Shown: positions 35,713 through 52,086 of the stretch, piece by piece
How positions within the stretch are numbered: the stretch's first letter is position 1
Layout of the letters: every line of letters starts with the position of its first letter
Notes under the pieces: generated by a model
Database searches by the model: none
The model's input: only the letters and a program-made list of their open reading frames with translations
Told to the model about the DNA's origin: nothing
Origin: Myxococcales bacterium
GTDB lineage: Bacteria; Myxococcota_A; Polyangia; Haliangiales; Haliangiaceae
Assembly: GCA_016720595.1 (NCBI GenBank)
Contig: JADKKI010000004.1
Span: forward strand, 1 to 64,000
Length of the DNA: 64,000 nt
Direction: 5' to 3'
Position numbers and translations under genes: made by a program

Positions 35713-37090
35713 TCACGGTCCCGGGGCGCGTTCCGGCCAGGAAGCGCACGAGCAGGTACAGCGCGGTCACGGTCAGCCCGGCGGACAGCCCGAGCCACAG
35801 ACCGCGGGCGCCCATCCCGGCGCCGTACGCGAGGCCGAGCGAGATGCCGAGCCCGATCGCGTAGTGTCCGATCAGGTTGCCGATCAGGGTCGCTCGCGTG
35901 TCCCCGAGGCCGCGTAGCGCTCCGGCGCCGATCGCCTGCGCGCCATCGGAGAGCTGGAACAGGGCGGCGATCATGAGCAGCGGGACGGCCGCCGCGATCA
36001 CGGCCGGGTCGTCGGTGAACACGCTGGCGAGGAGGCGCGGTGCGCTGACGAACATCACCGCGAACGCCGCCATGACGCCGAGCCCCATCGCGAAGCCGAT
36101 CAGGCCCCGGCGCCGCGCGAGCGCGAGATCTCCGGCCCCGATCGCATGCCCCACGCGCACCGACGTTGCCGCGCCCACGCCGACCGCGACGGCGAACGTG
36201 AAGCTCGAGAGGTTGAGCGCGATCGTGTGCCCGGCGACGGGCAAGGTCCCCATGCTGGCCGCGATCACGGTGGCCACGCCGAAGATCCCGACCTCGGCGA
36301 ACAGCTGCCCGGCGACGGGGCCGCCGAACCGCAGCACCTCGATCAGATCTGCGCGGGTGGAGGGAGGGAGCGGCGAAGCATCGCCTGGCTGCTTGGGGCC
36401 CTGCGGGCCATCGGGATCGAGCGCACGGACGGAGGCGAGGTAGACGAACACGATCACGATCTGGACCGTCACCGTCGCGGCCGCGGCACCGATCACGCCC
36501 AGGGGTGGTAGGCCGATCGCGGCGACGCCGAAGATCAGCACGAAGTCGAGCACGGCGTTCGCGAGGTTGCCGACGACGACAGCGATGATCAGGGGGCGCG
36601 TCACGTTGTGCGCCGCGAGATAGCTACGCAGCGCCACCGAGAGCAGGAACGGGACGATCCCGAGTGCGCGCAGGTAGACGTAGACCCGCGCCTCGCTCGC
36701 CACGTCCTCCGCCACACCCGCCAGCGACAGCACGAGTGGGGTGCCGAACACGATCAAGGTCGCGGCGAGCCCCGCGAGCACGGCGAGCCGCAGCCCCGCG
36801 TGGAGATAGCGTCGGGCGTCGGCGTAGCGCCCGGCGCCGATCGCCTGCGGGATCACACTGTCGAGGCCCATCACGAGCCCGAGCCCGATCGAGCTGATCG
36901 CGAACAGGAGATTGTTGCCGACCCCGGCCGCGGCGAGCGCCGTGTCGTCGTACCGCCCGAGCCACGCGGCGTCGACGGTGCCCATCAGCTGGAACCCGAG
37001 CTGCTGCAGGGCCAGCGGGATCGCGAGCCCGATCTGCGCGCGCAGCTCGGAGCCGCCGGCGTCCTCGCGCACCGTGACGCTGGGCTTCAC
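35684..37090 (-). CDS. MATE-family multidrug efflux transporter
   Basis: 468 aa with about twelve membrane helices in two similar halves, the normal size for MATE (NorM/DinF-like) transporters that export cationic drugs in exchange for Na+ or H+. Family-like stretches are QQLGFQLMGTVDAAWLGR near the start, ISSIGLGLVMGLDSVIPQAIGAG in helix 2, and GVGAATSVRVGHAIGAGD at the matching place in the second half. The ion specificity cannot be read. The start overlaps the stop of the upstream lipoprotein gene by 4 bases, so these two genes form an operon. Confidence 0.92.
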   Translation of the reverse strand: MKPSVTVREDAGGSELRAQIGLAIPLALQQLGFQLMGTVDAAWLGRYDDTALAAAGVGNNLLFAISSIGLGLVMGLDSVIPQAIGAGRYADARRYLHAGLRLAVLAGLAATLIVFGTPLVLSLAGVAEDVASEARVYVYLRALGIVPFLLSVALRSYLAAHNVTRPLIIAVVVGNLANAVLDFVLIFGVAAIGLPPLGVIGAAAATVTVQIVIVFVYLASVRALDPDGPQGPKQPGDASPLPPSTRADLIEVLRFGGPVAGQLFAEVGIFGVATVIAASMGTLPVAGHTIALNLSSFTFAVAVGVGAATSVRVGHAIGAGDLALARRRGLIGFAMGLGVMAAFAVMFVSAPRLLASVFTDDPAVIAAAVPLLMIAALFQLSDGAQAIGAGALRGLGDTRATLIGNLIGHYAIGLGISLGLAYGAGMGARGLWLGLSAGLTVTALYLLVRFLAGTRPGTVIRTRSETPR

Positions 37091-37743
37091 TTGAACGGGC
37101 GAGGCGTCATCGGCGCGTTCGCGAACGTCAGGTTCTTCGCGACCAGCTTCGCCAGCTCGAGCCTGCGCGCGCTATCCGGCCCGACCACGCGCACGTAGCA
37201 CGGCGCATCGTCGTCGATGAAGATCAGGCCCTGGCCGTGATGGTCGAGGCCCTTCAGCCCGACCATGACCTCGGTCGCCTGCTCGGGTGCGCGCTGAGGC
37301 GCATCGATCCCCGCGTCCTTGTCGTGTACGCCCGCGTCCCGCTTCGCGCCCGGCTGCGGACCCGCGTCGGAGACCGCGTTGTACTGCTCGACGAGGTCCG
37401 CGCTGGTCTGGGTGTACTGCTTGAACAGCGCATCCGCGCGCTGCTTCATCCCGTCCCGGCAGTCGAAGTCGAACGTCCAGTACTCGGGCTGCTGCTGGAT
37501 CGCGACCTCGTAGGTGCATGGATGCGGCACGCCACGTGGCACCGACGACGGGCTGTCGAGCTCCCGCACCGCACCGCCGAGCGCTTGACCGATCGCCTCG
37601 GTCGTCGCGACCGACTTGCACTCGAACTTGTCGGGGTAGACCCCGGCGAGCTTGCGCGGTTCGTCGGTGGGCTTGGCCTGAGTGGTCGCGGAGCCATCGT
37701 TGCTGCAGGCAGCGAGCGCGAACAAAAGCAGGGTCGTACGCAT
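37087..37743 (-). CDS. Lipoprotein of unknown function
   Basis: 218 aa from ATG 37743 (an in-frame ATG lies seven codons upstream at 37764). MRTTLLLFALAACS is a lipoprotein signal. The body has three further Cys, including FECKS, HPCTYEV and DFDCRDG, followed by an Asp/Ala/Gln-rich linker and a C-terminal alpha/beta part (VGLKGLDHHGQGLIFIDDD). No family recognised. It is coupled to the MATE gene by a 4-base overlap, so it may be an envelope partner or simply co-regulated. Confidence 0.7.
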   Translation of the reverse strand: MRTTLLLFALAACSNDGSATTQAKPTDEPRKLAGVYPDKFECKSVATTEAIGQALGGAVRELDSPSSVPRGVPHPCTYEVAIQQQPEYWTFDFDCRDGMKQRADALFKQYTQTSADLVEQYNAVSDAGPQPGAKRDAGVHDKDAGIDAPQRAPEQATEVMVGLKGLDHHGQGLIFIDDDAPCYVRVVGPDSARRLELAKLVAKNLTFANAPMTPRPFK

Positions 37744-37767
37744 CGAACCCGGCGAACGTATCATCGA

Positions 37768-38253
37768 TCAGTCGGAGGCGGCTGCACGGGTGGTCGCGTC
37801 GTAGACCAGGCGGAGCTCGGCGACCTCAGCGATCGCCTCGGCCAGGGCGAGCAGCGGCGCTGGATGCCGCGCCTCGTCGAGGTGGATCTGCCCGCCGATC
37901 CTGCGCTCGACGTACGCGACGTACAGCCCACGGCGGCGTGCCGAGACGACGACAGCGCGGAGGTGGAACAGCGGGATCGCCGCGCGCCGCCGGATCCCCA
38001 GGATCACCTGCTCGCTCCGGAGCAGGCCATCCTCGCGATCGAACACCAGCCTTCGCCGTAACGTCCCCAGCAGCACGCCGAGCCCGAGGACGAACACCCC
38101 GGTGACCAGCGCCCAGATCATCCCGAGGGTCACGAGCCAGACCCCGGCGCCCGCGAGGCCATACCCGGTCCACGCCGTCGCACGCGTCAGCACGAGCTCG
38201 ACGCGCGTGGCCGTCCGCTTGCGGATCGCCACGGAGCCGAGCCAGTCGAGCAC
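37768..38253 (-). CDS. Small membrane protein with two helices, unknown function
   Basis: 161 aa from GTG 38253. A membrane hairpin (about 31-50 and 52-66: WLVTLGMIWALVTGVFVLGLGVLL) is followed by an Arg-rich turn and strands (RRRLVFDREDGLL, AIPLFHLRAVVVSARR) resembling the PH-like fold of small YdbT/DUF2244-type membrane proteins. That resemblance is only structural impression. TACGCT lies 6 bases before the GTG. It sits 24 bases upstream of the lipoprotein gene on the same strand. Confidence 0.65.
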   Translation of the reverse strand: MLDWLGSVAIRKRTATRVELVLTRATAWTGYGLAGAGVWLVTLGMIWALVTGVFVLGLGVLLGTLRRRLVFDREDGLLRSEQVILGIRRRAAIPLFHLRAVVVSARRRGLYVAYVERRIGGQIHLDEARHPAPLLALAEAIAEVAELRLVYDATTRAAASD

Positions 38254-38259
38254 ATCACC

Positions 38260-38265
38260 AGCGTA
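38260..38265 (-). promoter_or_regulatory. -10-like box of the small membrane protein gene
   Basis: TACGCT on the minus strand, 6 bases before the GTG at 38253. No -35 match. Confidence 0.3.
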
Positions 38266-38304
38266 CGGTGCGAGGCGCGTCGTGGCTAGTGGGTGCGCGG
38301 GCCG

Positions 38305-41556
<3,252 letters not shown>

Positions 41557-41763
41557 CCGTGCCTACTCCGCCGTTGGTTCGGAGGACGAAGCCTCCGGGT
41601 CCCACCCGGCGAGTCGCGCTAGCTCCAACGAGGGAACCAGCGCCTGTTCGATCAAGACCATAGCATGGAGGCCCACCGCAAGCGGGATTGCCAGGATCTG
41701 GCGGGAAGCTCTGAACCTACCTGGAGCCGGCGGGTTCCCCCCACGTGATATGAACGAGGTGCC

Positions 41764-43383
41764 ATGGCGAGTGACCGTCCCGTGCGGGAGGCGGAGAACC
41801 GCCTCGAGAGGTTCAACGCAGATCGCGAGCGCCTGCTCGCGGAGGTCGAGCGACGCGTGGTCGCTCGGCGGGTGGGTGAGTCCAAGGTCGGTGGAGATCA
41901 CTCGCTCGAGAACGTGTTGAACGACGTCGCGTTCAACGAGATCCGCCGTCTCGAAGCGGGCAGCGGCAAGAACGGCCTCGATCGCTGGAAGGAGCTGTCG
42001 CGCCGGCTGCTCGGGATGTCCGAGGAGGAGAAGGCGAGCGAGCTGCGCAAGCTCGTCCGGCACTACGGCGAGGACGTCGTCGGGAACTTCGATCCACGGG
42101 TCTACAAGTTCGCCACCGGCATCGGCCCGTCGCTGCTCGGGTTCGTGTTCAACCCGATCACCAGCCTGCGCCAGGGCATGGACACGCTGCGCAACCTCGA
42201 CGCGCGGATCAGCGCCGACGGCGAGCTCGACATCGTGCGCGCGTGCGCCGAGCGCGGCACGATCGTCGTCACGCCCACCCACTCGTCGAACATGGACTCG
42301 CCGGCGATCGGCCTCGGGATGCTGCGGGCCCACCTGCCGCCCGTGACCTATGGCGCCGGGAAGAACCTGTTCTCGAACCCCTTCATCTCGTACTTCATGC
42401 GGAACCTCGGCGCTTACCGCGTCGATCGGCGGCTGAAGTTCGAGCTCTACAAGGATGTGCTGAAGGAGTACTCCACGGTCCTCCTCGAGCACGGGTACCA
42501 CTCGCTGTTCTTCCCCGGGGGCACCCGGTGTCGCTCGAACATCGTCGAGAAGAACCTCAAGCTCGGCCTGCTCGGCACCACCGTCACTGCATACAAGAAC
42601 AGCGTTCGTGAGGGTGCTCCGAACAAGCGCATCTACATCGTCCCGGTGACGATCAACTACCGCCTCGTCCTCGAGGCAGAGACCCTGGTCGCGGACTATC
42701 TCGCCGATACCGGGAAGAGCCGCTACATCATCACCGACGACGAGTTCTCGCGGATCGGTCGCATCCTCGAGTTCTTCCGCAAGATCCTCGTCCACGAGGG
42801 CTCCGTGGTGGTCCGGTTCGGACGCCCGCTCGACGTGTTCGGCAACGACATCACCGATGACGGCGAATCCCTCGATCGCGCGGGGCGCGTGGTGGATCCT
42901 GCGAGCTTCGTGCGCGGCGCCGATGGCGAGGTCACCGACGACGATCAGCGCGACGCCGAGTACACGCGCGCGCTCGGCCGCCGGCTCGCCGCCGCGTACC
43001 CCAAGCTCACGGTGTTCCACTCGACCAACCTGGTCGCGCGTGCGCTCTACGATTCGATCGCGAAGACCGTCGGGACGCGAGACATCTATCGCCTGCTCCG
43101 CGCACCCACCGCGCAGCTCGGGGTCAAGGTCGGCGATGCGGTCGAGGAGCTGGTGCGGCTGCGCGCGCGGATCGCGGCGAACCCGAGCTTCGGCGCCGAG
43201 CATCCGCAGTACATCGATCAATCGGCGGAGGCGAAGCTCGACGACGCCGTGAAGGGGCTCGGCACCTATCACACCCGACCGGCGGTGACGCGCCAGGGCG
43301 ATATCCTGCAGGTCGACGACGTGAAGCTCCTCTACTACTACCAGAACCGGACGCATCACATCCCACCCGAGGGCAACGCGTGA
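41764..43383 (+). CDS. PlsB-like glycerol-3-phosphate acyltransferase
   Basis: 539 aa. The acyltransferase block I is intact: VTPTHSSNMDSPAIG with the H-x4-D pair (about residue 177). Block II is FISYFMRNLGAYRVDRRLK, block III SLFFPGGTRCRSN (similar to the GGRSRTG of PlsB), and block IV IYIVPVTINY. This matches PlsB-type enzymes that acylate glycerol 3-phosphate, although it is shorter than E. coli PlsB (807 aa). No strong membrane helices; probably membrane-peripheral. ATG at 41764 is preceded by GAGGTG. The stop overlaps the next start by 4 bases (GTGA), so it is coupled to a GpsA-like gene. It could also be a lysophosphatidate-type acyltransferase. Confidence 0.85.
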   Translation: MASDRPVREAENRLERFNADRERLLAEVERRVVARRVGESKVGGDHSLENVLNDVAFNEIRRLEAGSGKNGLDRWKELSRRLLGMSEEEKASELRKLVRHYGEDVVGNFDPRVYKFATGIGPSLLGFVFNPITSLRQGMDTLRNLDARISADGELDIVRACAERGTIVVTPTHSSNMDSPAIGLGMLRAHLPPVTYGAGKNLFSNPFISYFMRNLGAYRVDRRLKFELYKDVLKEYSTVLLEHGYHSLFFPGGTRCRSNIVEKNLKLGLLGTTVTAYKNSVREGAPNKRIYIVPVTINYRLVLEAETLVADYLADTGKSRYIITDDEFSRIGRILEFFRKILVHEGSVVVRFGRPLDVFGNDITDDGESLDRAGRVVDPASFVRGADGEVTDDDQRDAEYTRALGRRLAAAYPKLTVFHSTNLVARALYDSIAKTVGTRDIYRLLRAPTAQLGVKVGDAVEELVRLRARIAANPSFGAEHPQYIDQSAEAKLDDAVKGLGTYHTRPAVTRQGDILQVDDVKLLYYYQNRTHHIPPEGNA

Positions 43384-44366
43384 GCACGCGCGGCGACACC
43401 GTCGGCATCATCGGTGCTGGCATGTTCGGCACCGCGCTCGCCTCCGTGCTCGCGCGCACGGGCCGCCGCGTGATCCTGTGGTCGCGCGACACCGCCGTGG
43501 TGGCCGCGATCCAGAGCCAGCGCAAATCGCCCCGGCTCCCGGCCGCGCCGCTGCCGGCCCCGCTCGAAGCGACGGCCGATCCGAAGCGGCTCGCCGCCGA
43601 GGCCCGGTTCCTCGTGCTCGCCGTGCAATCGACCAACGTCCGCGAGCGCGCGCGGGAGCTCGGCGAGGTGCTCGACGGCAGCCACATCGTGGTGCACGCG
43701 ATCGGTGCGCTCGCTGCCCCCACCAACGAGCGCGTCTCCGAGGTGATGGCGCAGGGCCTGCCCACGCTCAAGCTCGGCGTGCTCGCGGGGCCCGCGCTGC
43801 CGCAGGATCTGATCGAGGGCCAGTACGCGTCGATGGTGATCGCGTCGGTGTTCGACGAGGTGGTCGCCGAGGGTCGCCGCCTCCTCAACTGTCCTCCCGC
43901 GCTGCGCGTGTACAGCTCCAAGGATCTGATCGGCGTCGAGCTCGCCTCGGCGCTCTCGGGTGCGTACACCGTCGCGCTCGGGCTCGCCGATGGCCTCGGG
44001 ATGGGCCCGGGGCCGCGCGCCGTGCTGATCACGCGCGCGGTGGCCGAGGCTTCGCGTCTCGGCCAGGCGGCCGGCGCGGAGGCGCGCACGTTCGCCGGCC
44101 TCGCGGGGCTCGGCAACCTGCTGGTGCGCGCGGCCACCGATCGCTCCGCGGACTATCTGCTCGGGCGCCGGCTCGCCGATGGCGTGGTCACCGCGGACTC
44201 GGTGCGCACCGAGGGGGCGCGCGCCGCGATCGCCGGGATGGAGCTCGCGGGACGGCTGCGCACGCGGATGCCCGTGCTCGCCGGCGTGGCGGCGGTGCTG
44301 TCGGGCAAGATCGAGCCCAAGGACGCCGCGCAGATCGTCGGCGACACGGTCGCGGTCGAAGAGTGA
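43380..44366 (+). CDS. GpsA-like protein lacking catalytic residues
   Basis: 328 aa, the length of NAD(P)-dependent glycerol-3-phosphate dehydrogenase GpsA. The Rossmann motif GIIGAGMFGTALA (9-21) and the collinear family landmarks VLAGPAL, KDLIGVEL and RTEGAR are present. However, positions normally holding catalytic or substrate residues differ: ATKG is HAIG (Ile 108), A(L/V)KN is ALSG (Ser 193), GLGD is GLGN (Asn 246), and the SRNR phosphate site is SADYL (256-260). A working dehydrogenase is therefore unlikely. It may still bind NAD(P) and act as a sensor or subunit. GTG at 43380 overlaps the acyltransferase stop, and its TGA overlaps the next ATG by one base. Confidence 0.8.
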   Translation: MSTRGDTVGIIGAGMFGTALASVLARTGRRVILWSRDTAVVAAIQSQRKSPRLPAAPLPAPLEATADPKRLAAEARFLVLAVQSTNVRERARELGEVLDGSHIVVHAIGALAAPTNERVSEVMAQGLPTLKLGVLAGPALPQDLIEGQYASMVIASVFDEVVAEGRRLLNCPPALRVYSSKDLIGVELASALSGAYTVALGLADGLGMGPGPRAVLITRAVAEASRLGQAAGAEARTFAGLAGLGNLLVRAATDRSADYLLGRRLADGVVTADSVRTEGARAAIAGMELAGRLRTRMPVLAGVAAVLSGKIEPKDAAQIVGDTVAVEE

Positions 44367-45583
44367 TGCGGCGCTGGGCGCTGGTGACCGTGCTCGCGTG
44401 CGCGTGTCATCCCCCGCGCCCGGTCGAGACCATCGCCACGCCGCCGGCCGGGATCTCGATGGCGTTCTATCAGGCCGCGGGCAAGTCCTACACCGTCGTC
44501 GACGATCGCCGCTGGGTCGTGGTCCGCGGTGGGCTGCTGCTGCTCGATCACATCGACCCCGGAGCTGCGCTGCCCTCGCTGGTGATCGAGCCGCTCGGCG
44601 GAGGTGCGCTCACCGTCGGCCAGTGCGATCGCGATCACGAGACCCAGCAGCTGTCGCCCGATGCGGCGCTCGAGCGCTACGGCGCGTGGCAAGAGCGGCG
44701 CCGCCAGCGTGCGGTCGATGGCGAGCTCGAGGCGGAGCCCGAGCCCGCGCCGGACTCCACGATCTCCGTGGTGTCGCCCGTGGTTCGTTGCACCGCGACC
44801 GGCGGAGAGGGGAAGCAGCTCGTGCGCGTGCTCTATGTCTCGACGAGCCTCGCGTACCATGCACAGCACGACCTCACGATGACCACCGGCGATCGCGCGA
44901 CGATCGCGACGCGGTTCGCGATCGCGACCCCGAGCTGGGGAGGCACCGCGGAGGTCTCGCTGTTCGAGGGGCTGCCCGGTGGCGAGTTGCCGGCCGCGCT
45001 GCTCGCGCGCGGGGCGCTGACCCTCGACGGCTCGACCACGGTGCTCGGCGCCCCTCCGCGCGAGACGCCGGCGGCTGCGCGGCGCATCTTCGATGGTGCG
45101 ATCCGGGCGGGCGTTGGCAACGCCAGCGATCCCACGTGGGGCCGCGATTCGGTGCACGCCGTGTGGCTGTGGCTCGAGCTTCCGGGCGTGGCGCTGTCTC
45201 CCGGCCCCGTGCACGCGCATCTCGAGCTCCCCGGCGAGGCGATCCGCGATGTCGAGATCCCGTCCGCCGGCCGCGAGGAGATCCATGGCGGTACGCGGCT
45301 CCCGCTGTGGATCGACGATCAGCTGCGCGGGATCCGGAACCGGATCGTCGCCGGCGCCGATGGTGCGAGCCTCGTCGATCGCTTCGTGATCTCGGTCTCG
45401 AACCTCGGCACCGAGCCGCGCGAGGTCGTGATCGAGGAGAAGCTCCGGCCGGCGAAGCGCCGCGCGATCAAGACCGGCTGGCCGACCAAGCCGGTGATCA
45501 GCACGGACGTCGTGCGGACCAAGGTCTCGGTGCCGCCCGGTGGCACCGAGCGCGTGGGCTACGCGATCGAGTACGTGTTCTGA
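44366..45583 (+). CDS. Lipoprotein-like secreted protein, DUF4139-like C-terminus
   Basis: 405 aa. Signal MRRWALVTVLACAC with a lipobox-like LACAC. The protein is strand-rich throughout. The last 90 residues (VISVSNLGTEPREVVIEEKLRP ... VSVPPGGTERVGYAIEYVF) resemble the C-terminal sheet of DUF4139 proteins. The function is unknown. It is third in the acyltransferase operon (ATG overlaps the GpsA-like stop by one base) and converges with the PPC lipoprotein gene 16 bases on. Confidence 0.65.
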   Translation: MRRWALVTVLACACHPPRPVETIATPPAGISMAFYQAAGKSYTVVDDRRWVVVRGGLLLLDHIDPGAALPSLVIEPLGGGALTVGQCDRDHETQQLSPDAALERYGAWQERRRQRAVDGELEAEPEPAPDSTISVVSPVVRCTATGGEGKQLVRVLYVSTSLAYHAQHDLTMTTGDRATIATRFAIATPSWGGTAEVSLFEGLPGGELPAALLARGALTLDGSTTVLGAPPRETPAAARRIFDGAIRAGVGNASDPTWGRDSVHAVWLWLELPGVALSPGPVHAHLELPGEAIRDVEIPSAGREEIHGGTRLPLWIDDQLRGIRNRIVAGADGASLVDRFVISVSNLGTEPREVVIEEKLRPAKRRAIKTGWPTKPVISTDVVRTKVSVPPGGTERVGYAIEYVF

Positions 45584-45599
45584 CGTCCAGCCACCGGGC

Positions 45600-46121
45600 T
45601 CACTGGGGCGTGATGGTCAGCGCGAAGTCGTAGAAGTTCACCGCGCCGGTCAGCGCGGGGAACACCTCGAACACGTAGTCGCCGGCGGCCAGCATCGGGC
45701 ACGCGGGTGAGGCGGCCGGGCAGGTGATGGTCTCCTCGTTCCCGAACCCGCGCGACTGGGCGATCATGAGGCCGCTCGCGTCGCTCAGCTTGAGATCGAG
45801 ATCGCCGCTCGCGCGGTTGGTGAACGTGAGCTTGATGATGACCTTGGCGGTCAGCGCCGGCACCGTGAACTTGTAGAAGTCATGGTCCTCGGTCTCGCCG
45901 CCGCAGATCGCACCGGTGCCGGTGTCGGCCACGCTGATCAGCGCTGCCGTGGCCACGGTGTCGTTGGGCTCCTTGTACTCGCACTGCTCCTGCGTGTACG
46001 GCGCGTCGATCTCGGCATCGATCGGCACGGCGCTCTGGGAGAAGTCGAGGGCGAGCGAACACCCCGCCAGGCTGACGATCGACGGCGCCAGCACGAGACC
46101 AACGAGGCACTCCCGAACCAT
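45600..46121 (-). CDS. PPC-domain lipoprotein
   Basis: 173 aa. [21 protein letters not shown] is a signal with lipobox LAGC. The mature part is one pre-peptidase C-terminal (PPC) domain: [38 protein letters not shown] and GDYVFEVFP, the normal strand order. PPC domains are secretion or carbohydrate-binding accessories usually attached to peptidases; here the domain is free-standing. It has its own strong-looking promoter with ATG 6 bases after the -10 box. Confidence 0.85.
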   Translation of the reverse strand: MVRECLVGLVLAPSIVSLAGCSLALDFSQSAVPIDAEIDAPYTQEQCEYKEPNDTVATAALISVADTGTGAICGGETEDHDFYKFTVPALTAKVIIKLTFTNRASGDLDLKLSDASGLMIAQSRGFGNEETITCPAASPACPMLAAGDYVFEVFPALTGAVNFYDFALTITPQ

Positions 46122-46127
46122 GCCGTC

Positions 46128-46157
46128 ACGCTAGCCGTCGGGTGCCGAGAACGTCAA
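46128..46157 (-). promoter_or_regulatory. Sigma70-like promoter of the PPC lipoprotein gene
   Basis: On the minus strand TTGACG (46157-46152), an 18-base spacer, then TAGCGT (46133-46128), with the ATG 6 bases further. A near-ideal leaderless arrangement. Confidence 0.6.
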
Positions 46158-46189
46158 GAGATCTGAGGCACTTAGCTCATGGGCGTCGC

Positions 46190-46218
46190 TTGACCCGCCG
46201 GCCCCTCGACGGTAGGGT
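46190..46218 (+). promoter_or_regulatory. Sigma70-like promoter of glyQ-glyS-ppdK
   Basis: TTGACC (46190-46195), a 17-base spacer, then TAGGGT (46213-46218). Transcription would start about 10 bases before the glyQ ATG at 46235, giving a very short leader with no evident T-box or other riboswitch. Confidence 0.55.
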
Positions 46219-46234
46219 GCCCGGCGCACGCGCC

Positions 46235-47222
<988 letters not shown>

Positions 47223-47233
<11 letters not shown>

Positions 47234-49297
47234 TCTGCTGTTCGAGATCGGATGCGAGGAGATTCCCGCGCGCATGCTCGCGCGCCAGCTCGTCGATTTC
47301 CCCGCGTTCGTGGAGCTCCGCCTCGCCGCCGCGCGCCTGGAGCACAAGGGCGTGCGCGCGCTCGGCACCCCGCGCCGGCTCGCGGTGATCGTCAAGCAGC
47401 TCGCCGATCGTCAGCCCGATCTCAACGAGGAGGTCGTTGGCCCGCCGGTGTCCGCGGCGTTCGCGCCGGATGGCACGTTGACCAAGGCGGGGCAGGGCTT
47501 CGCCGCGAAGAACGGCGTCGCCCCCGAGAGCCTCGTCAAGCGCGAGGTCGCCGGCAAGAAGGGCCAGTACGTCGTGGCCCTCCGCAACGTGATCGGCCAG
47601 GACGCGCGCGCGCTGCTACCCGCGCTGCTCGCCGATCTCGCCGCCTCGCTCGCGTGGCCGAAGTCGCAGCGCTGGGGTTGGACCGAGACCACGTTCGTGC
47701 GCCCGGTGCAGTGGCTCGTCGCGATCCACGGCGGCGAGGTCGTGCCGCTGACCTGGGCCGGCCAGACGTCGGGTCGCCAGAGTCGCGGTCACCGCTTCCT
47801 CGCGTCGGGGCCCGTCGAGATCGCCTCGGCCGAGGCGTACGTCGATGCGCTGCGCGCCGCGCATGTCGTCGTCGATCCCGAGGCGCGCAAGGATCTGGTC
47901 CGCGCCGAGCTCGGCCGGATCGAGAACGAGACCAAGCTGCGCGTGCGTCCGGACGAGGCGTTGCTCGCGGAGGTCATCCACCTCGGCGAGTATCCCGTCG
48001 GAGTCTCGGGCGAGTTCGATCCCGCCTTCCTCGGGATCCCCGAGGAGATCATCGTCACGTCGATGCGCACGCACCAGCGCTACTTCGCGATGGAGAGCGC
48101 CGACGGCACCCTCGCGAACCGGTTCGTCACGATGATGGCCACGGTGGTCAAGGATCCGATGGTCGTCGCGAAGGGCAACCAGAAGGTCCTCGCGTCGCGG
48201 CTGACCGACGGCAAGTTCTTCGTCGCCGAGGATCGCAAGAAGTCGTTCGAGGCGTGGAACACCAAGCTCGATGCGGTGGTGTTCCAGGCCAAGCTCGGGA
48301 ACGACGCCAAGACCATCGGTCACAAGGTGCGCCGGCTCGAGCAGATCGCCGCGGCCGTCGCCACGTTCGCGCATGCTGACGTCGAGCTCGCGAAGGCCAG
48401 TGCGCGCGTCTGCAAGGCAGACCTCGCCTCGCATGCCGTGGGCGAGTTCCCCGAGCTCCAGGGCGTGATGGGGCGCCACTATGCGAAGGACTTCGGCCTG
48501 TCCCCGGCGATCGCCACCGCGATCGACGAGCACTGGTGGCCGAAGGGGCAGGGCGCGCAGCTGCCGGCGTCCCCGGCCGGCGCGATCCTCGCGCTCGCCG
48601 ATCGCATGGACACGATCGTGGGTTGCTTCGCCGTCGGCCTCGAGCCGAGCGGCTCGGCGGATCCGTTCGGCCTGCGCCGCGCGGCGATCGGCATCTGGCA
48701 GATCCTGCTCGCGCGCCCCGAATGGTCCCAGCTGTGGACCCCGCTGTTCGCCGCCACACGTGATGCCCTCGCCGAGCACGGCGTGGTGCTGAAGGATCCG
48801 GCGAACACCCTCGAGTTCTTCCGTGCGCGGCTGCGTGGGATCTTTGCCGATGACGGCATCCCGGTGCAGGAGACGGACGCCGCGCTCGCGCAGGAGTTCC
48901 GCAATCCCGACGACGCCCGCGAGCGTGCCCGCGCGCTCATGGCCGTGCCTCGCGAGGCACGCATCGTGTTCAAGCGGATCGCGAACATCCTCGACGACGC
49001 GCGTGCGAAGAACTTCGAGTTCTCCTCGGCCACCGTCGACGACAAGCTGTTCAAGGAGGTCGAGACCCTCCTGTGGAACGCGTTCAACCGCGAGATGCGT
49101 GTGGGCGCGACCGGCTATGCCGAACTGATCCAGTGCCTGGTCCGGATCCAGCCCGAGGTCGCGGCCTTCTTCGACAAGGGTGGTGTGATGGTCATGGATC
49201 CCGATCCCAAGCTGCGCACCAACCGCCTGTCGCTGCTGAGCGCGATCTACGAGCGGTTCGTGAGCATCGGCGACTTCCGTCTCCTGGCAGGTGCCGC

Positions 49298-49301
<4 letters not shown>
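47223..49301 (+). CDS. glyS: Glycyl-tRNA synthetase beta subunit
   Basis: 692 aa, normal for GlyS. It starts [19 protein letters not shown], the family N-terminus. [23 protein letters not shown] and [11 protein letters not shown] follow, then the HD-like and C-terminal anticodon-binding region ([17 protein letters not shown]). It recognises tRNA-Gly and supports the alpha chain. The ATG lies 11 bases inside glyQ; the stop overlaps the ppdK ATG by 4 bases, so all three genes are coupled. Confidence 0.97.
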
Positions 49302-51972
<2,671 letters not shown>

Positions 51973-51979
<7 letters not shown>

Positions 51980-52032
51980 CCCGAGTCGGTGACCACGTCG
52001 TTGGCCAAGTCGTTGACCAAGTCCTTGAAGCA
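51973..52032 (+). repeat. Five imperfect 12-bp direct repeats after ppdK
   Basis: Five head-to-tail units: GTCGTGACCCGA, GTCGGTGACCAC, GTCGTTGGCCAA, GTCGTTGACCAA, GTCCTTGAAGCA. The array begins in the last two codons of ppdK and lies 55 bases before the next gene. Exact 12-base phasing and GTC at every unit start are visible directly. Possible binding-site array or remnant of a coding repeat. Confidence 0.6.
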
Positions 52033-52086
52033 ATGCACAAAATGCAGGCAACCCTCCCACTCCCCGGCCGGTCGAAGCGGTCACCC

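Noticed and set aside
41557..41763. Hairpin (41580-41597) and intergenic region between RecQ and the acyltransferase considered as a riboswitch or RNA gene
   Set aside because: A single 6-bp stem with no conserved riboswitch element; probably ordinary divergent promoter DNA.
41563..43359. 598-codon minus-strand frame opposite the acyltransferase
   Set aside because: Shadow frame typical of high-GC DNA; the plus strand carries the acyltransferase motifs.
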